Shown here one piece after another: positions 61,537-64,000 of a DNA stretch of 64,000 nt. This stretch comes from Pullulanibacillus sp. KACC 23026 (GTDB lineage: Bacteria; Bacillota; Bacilli; Bacillales; Sporolactobacillaceae). Both the position numbers and the translations under genes were made by a program. The stretch is taken from the NCBI RefSeq assembly GCF_029094525.1, contig NZ_CP119107.1, positions 4,526,001 to 4,590,000 of the forward strand, given 5' to 3'. The notes beneath the pieces are model-generated. The model saw only the letters and a list, made by a program, of their open reading frames with translations. It was not told the DNA's origin and made no database searches. Each line of letters begins with the position of its first letter. The stretch's first letter is position 1.

Positions 61537-62757
61537 TCATTTCGTAATGCCAAGACTTTGTTTAAACGCGAATATTTCTTCAACAGCTCGATCATATCCG
61601 CCTGCCTCACGAAAGGAATCCCGAACATCCATGCATACCTGCTTGAATGACGGATCCTCGAGCACTTGTCTTGTTGCCTCTCGGAGCTCTCCCGCCATCA
61701 AGTCTTCCTGGTTGAGGTGGATTCCCGCACCGATTTCAGCCACACGTCGCGCAATAACCGGTTGGTCGATGCTTTGTTGAGGAATCACAATCAGCGGCAC
61801 ACCGTAATAAAGACCTTCACTCGTGCTGTTCATACCACCGTGCGTGATAAACACTTTTGCATGTTGCAGCACTTCAAGCTGCGGGACGTAATTATAGACA
61901 GCAAAATTTGCGGGAATATCTCCCAACTCCTCTATTTGGGTTTGTCTGCCGATGGACAAAATTACTGTATATTTAGTAGTTGCAAACGCCTCAAAGCAGA
62001 GTTTATAAAAATCGATTGCCTGACCAGCCACTGTACCGAGTGAAATGTAAATCAGATTATCCAAGTCCACATGAGAAAAATCAAACTGACCGTGTGAGCG
62101 TGAAGCGACCGACGGCCCAACAAACTTGTACGATTCATCGAAGCTTTCTCCATCGGGCTGGAAGTGTTTAGACGTGTAGACAAGGGTCAAAGGTGCAGGA
62201 TTGAAGAAAACCTCATAAGTAGATTCAACTCGCACATTGTATTTCGCTTGGACGTGAGTGACCTGCTGTTGAAACTCCTGCTGTGCAAGCTCATTCATGT
62301 CTTCTGTAAATCGCCTAGAGAGGTGGTCTTGAAAATGGTCAAAGTTGTTTCGTTGAAAAGCAAAACTTGTGCACGAGTTGATCGCTGGCAGGTCAAGTGT
62401 TTGGGCGATCAGATGCCCACAGCCAAACTTAGAATCATGAATGATGTAATCAAACTGTTTTCCTTTGGTTTGTTCCAGAAAACTGGGAATAACGATGTCA
62501 GCGGTGCGTAAAAGACCTGCCACCTGGCCCCATGGATTAAGGCTCCACGGACTAACCTTTCCGGCACTTAATGCTTCAATGAACTTCCCTGCATCGTAGG
62601 TGATCACATCCGCACCTGTTGGCTCAACACGATCACGAAATGGCTCCATCGTAAAATAAACGACTTCTTCTCCACGACGTATCAGTTCTTGGACCACTCC
62701 AAGTGTGGGATTGATATGCCCTTCAGAGCCACCATTAATAAGTAAAACACGTGCCAT
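61537..62757 (-). CDS. Macrolide-type glycosyltransferase (MGT family, YjiC-like, GT1)
   Basis: Soluble UDP-glycosyltransferase of about 406 residues. N-terminal acceptor domain: ARVLLINGGSEGHINPTLGV. C-terminal donor domain: LIYISLGTVAG and the donor-binding FITHGGMNSTSEGLYYGVPLIVIPQQSIDQ. This layout is that of Bacillus YjiC, YdhE and YojK, which glucosylate flavonoids, macrolides and other small hydroxylated molecules, sometimes as a detoxification. ATG at 62757 follows AAAGGTGATAAGT; an in-frame start at 62766 overlaps that site. Confidence 0.9.
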   Translation of the reverse strand: MARVLLINGGSEGHINPTLGVVQELIRRGEEVVYFTMEPFRDRVEPTGADVITYDAGKFIEALSAGKVSPWSLNPWGQVAGLLRTADIVIPSFLEQTKGKQFDYIIHDSKFGCGHLIAQTLDLPAINSCTSFAFQRNNFDHFQDHLSRRFTEDMNELAQQEFQQQVTHVQAKYNVRVESTYEVFFNPAPLTLVYTSKHFQPDGESFDESYKFVGPSVASRSHGQFDFSHVDLDNLIYISLGTVAGQAIDFYKLCFEAFATTKYTVILSIGRQTQIEELGDIPANFAVYNYVPQLEVLQHAKVFITHGGMNSTSEGLYYGVPLIVIPQQSIDQPVIARRVAEIGAGIHLNQEDLMAGELREATRQVLEDPSFKQVCMDVRDSFREAGGYDRAVEEIFAFKQSLGITK

Positions 62758-63087
62758 ACTTATCACCTTTTCGTAGTTAATCGACCTTCAAAAACCGATG
62801 GAAAAATAAACTGTGTTATAGGCAAGGACAAAAAAATTCAGACGATGTCAAACACAAGTTTGTCGTTCAAGCAGACCCGAAATACTGTACTTGCTAAATC
62901 CGTTTTGAGCCACGCAATCTCAACAGCCTTAAGCCCAGAAAGCCGACTCCAGCTTTAGAGACCAGAGAGAAAAAAACGCTCGACATGACCTCCATACAAT
63001 TTTATCAAATGGCATCTTGGCCCCACAACGGACTTATCAGATTTCGTATTCAGCCAAAACCTGATTATTTCTATATAAGCAAAAAGC
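62758..63087. other. Intergenic region, no gene seen
   Basis: About 330 bases between two minus-strand genes. I see neither a small gene with a ribosome binding site nor a riboswitch; a promoter for the glycosyltransferase is expected at the left end. Confidence 0.4.
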
Positions 63088-63113
63088 CACAATCAGTTTA
63101 CTGTTCTGATTGT
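63088..63113 (-). terminator. Terminator of the PuuD-like gene
   Basis: CACAATCAG / CTGATTGTG, 8-base loop, followed on the minus strand by GGCTTTTTGC; it starts 11 bases past the stop. Confidence 0.85.
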
Positions 63114-63123
63114 GACCCCAACA

Positions 63124-63864
63124 TTAACAAGGCTGTGTTTTTTTCTTTTTAGCTTCTGCCACTAAATTTTCAAATAAAGTAAGCATTGAAGAATTCGTAG
63201 CAGCCATCATTTCTGGATGCCATTGGACGCCCAGAATATAGCTATCACCGACATACTCAATTGCTTCAACGATACCATCAGCAGCCTTGGCTGTCACTTT
63301 AAAACCAGGTGCTATATCTTTAAGGGCCTGATGATGGAATGAGTTGACCCTGCTTGTTTCACCAAGGATGTTACTCAATTGGGATTGGGGCTCAATTGTA
63401 ATAGTATGAGTGGCTAAGCTTGGTGATGAATACTGATTATGTTTAATGTAACATCCATCAACATAAGAAAGATCTTGGTGTAGTGACCCACCAAAGGCTA
63501 CGTTTAGGATTTGGATTCCTCGGCAGATAGCGAACACTGGTTTTTTTTGTGCCAGCATTTGGCGAATTAATAACATATCAAACTGATCTCTTTCTGGGAA
63601 GATCCCCCCGAGTTTCTGAAGTGGTTCCTCATTGTAGAAAACAGGAGAAACATCCTGGCCTCCGGATAGAACTAAACCGTCAAGATTCTCAACTTGATGT
63701 TTAATAACCTCTTCATCATAAACAAGCGGTATCATATAAGGAACTCCACCAGCTTTGACCACTGATTGAATATAATTATCGTTTACATATGCTCTTGTAT
63801 AACCAGGCCATCGGCCACTCTGATCTATAATATGGCTGCCTGATACACCGATTATGGGCTTCAT
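63124..63864 (-). CDS. Gamma-glutamyl-gamma-aminobutyrate hydrolase family protein (PuuD-like class I GATase)
   Basis: Cytosolic hydrolase of 246 residues with the class I glutamine amidotransferase fold. Seen: LDGLVLSGGQDVSPVFY, nucleophile Cys in FAICRGIQILNVAFGGSLHQD, and the His-Glu pair in GVQWHPEMM. Members split gamma-glutamyl amides such as gamma-glutamyl-GABA in putrescine catabolism. No polyamine genes are linked, so the substrate is open. ATG at 63864 after AGGATTG. The 136 bases to the right edge contain no recognisable gene. Confidence 0.88.
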   Translation of the reverse strand: MKPIIGVSGSHIIDQSGRWPGYTRAYVNDNYIQSVVKAGGVPYMIPLVYDEEVIKHQVENLDGLVLSGGQDVSPVFYNEEPLQKLGGIFPERDQFDMLLIRQMLAQKKPVFAICRGIQILNVAFGGSLHQDLSYVDGCYIKHNQYSSPSLATHTITIEPQSQLSNILGETSRVNSFHHQALKDIAPGFKVTAKAADGIVEAIEYVGDSYILGVQWHPEMMAATNSSMLTLFENLVAEAKKKKTQPC

Positions 63865-64000
63865 TTATCGTCAATCCTATCTCAATTAAAATGGTTGAAG
63901 TGCCTTTAGTCCCTTAATTTATCCTGGGAATGATATAGAATTATTTTTCAAAAAGGTTTCCCCTAATTTTGATATTGTTGTTCCTGCCCGGCCTTGTCTG

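Overview
The window comes from the chromosome of an endospore-forming Bacillales bacterium of low to moderate G+C. The evidence is a Tlp small acid-soluble spore protein, a Spo0E-like phosphatase, a complete gerA/gerB/gerC-type germination operon, strong AGGAGG-type ribosome binding sites with frequent GTG/TTG starts, and many Bacillus-type families (BdbC/BdbD, ResA, CcdA, YrhD/YrhE-type formate dehydrogenase, YkvI, YfmM-type ABC-F, YjiC-type glycosyltransferase). I see no rRNA, tRNA, CRISPR array, phage module or transposase gene. The gene order is that of an ordinary chromosome with many small operons separated by clear intrinsic terminators.

Layout. 0-4.6 kb: bdbD-bdbC, a polysaccharide deacetylase, three very small genes (DUF1540, a 27-residue membrane peptide, a Spo0E-like protein), tlp and a UgtP-family glycosyltransferase. 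4.9-10 kb: uppP, a YkvI-like transporter, a ResA-like thioredoxin, a lysophospholipase-like hydrolase and a PatB-type C-S lyase. 10.2-13.8 kb: the germinant receptor operon behind a sigma-G/F-like promoter. 13.9-16.7 kb: an AadA-like nucleotidyltransferase and an ABC-F ATPase. 16.9-23.1 kb: a formate island with a NAD-type formate dehydrogenase and its DUF1641 partner on one strand, and DUF2294, fdhD and a FocA-type channel on the other. 23.2-25.5 kb: corA and an MFS transporter. 25.6-26.6 kb: first 81-bp tandem array. 26.7-35.4 kb: a two-component system, nitroreductase, heterodimeric ABC exporter, lgt and an aldo/keto reductase. 35.6-42.7 kb: a DHA2 drug exporter, a GlmS paralogue whose catalytic cysteine is serine, two small membrane proteins, an Eis-like acetyltransferase and ccdA. 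43-46 kb: a sugar catabolism pair with a divergent AraC regulator. 46-50.6 kb: a short-chain dehydrogenase, a YeiH-type exporter, PAP2 phosphatase, LysR regulator and an unknown membrane protein. 50.8-51.9 kb: second 81-bp array. 52-64 kb: a CPA2 antiporter, AEC transporter, AIM24 protein, S9 peptidase, a small hydrolase, a GNAT, an MraY paralogue, an MGT glycosyltransferase and a class I glutamine amidotransferase-like hydrolase.

How genes work together. Three thiol-redox systems are present: BdbC/BdbD for disulfide formation, and CcdA feeding ResA for reduction. Several envelope genes occur (uppP, UgtP-like, MraY-like, GlmS-like, lgt, deacetylase). The formate cluster joins enzyme, sulfur-insertion accessory and channel, and its leader carries a terminator-like hairpin.

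Most unusual: two separate 81-82 bp tandem arrays (25585-26580 and 50847-51850), each with 13 unit starts and each unit built around an 11-bp inverted repeat; the two arrays are internally uniform but differ from each other at fixed positions. Also notable are the Cys-to-Ser GlmS paralogue, an MraY paralogue with an altered histidine motif, the possible fdh attenuator, and a dispersed family of GGGGACAG-type intergenic hairpins.
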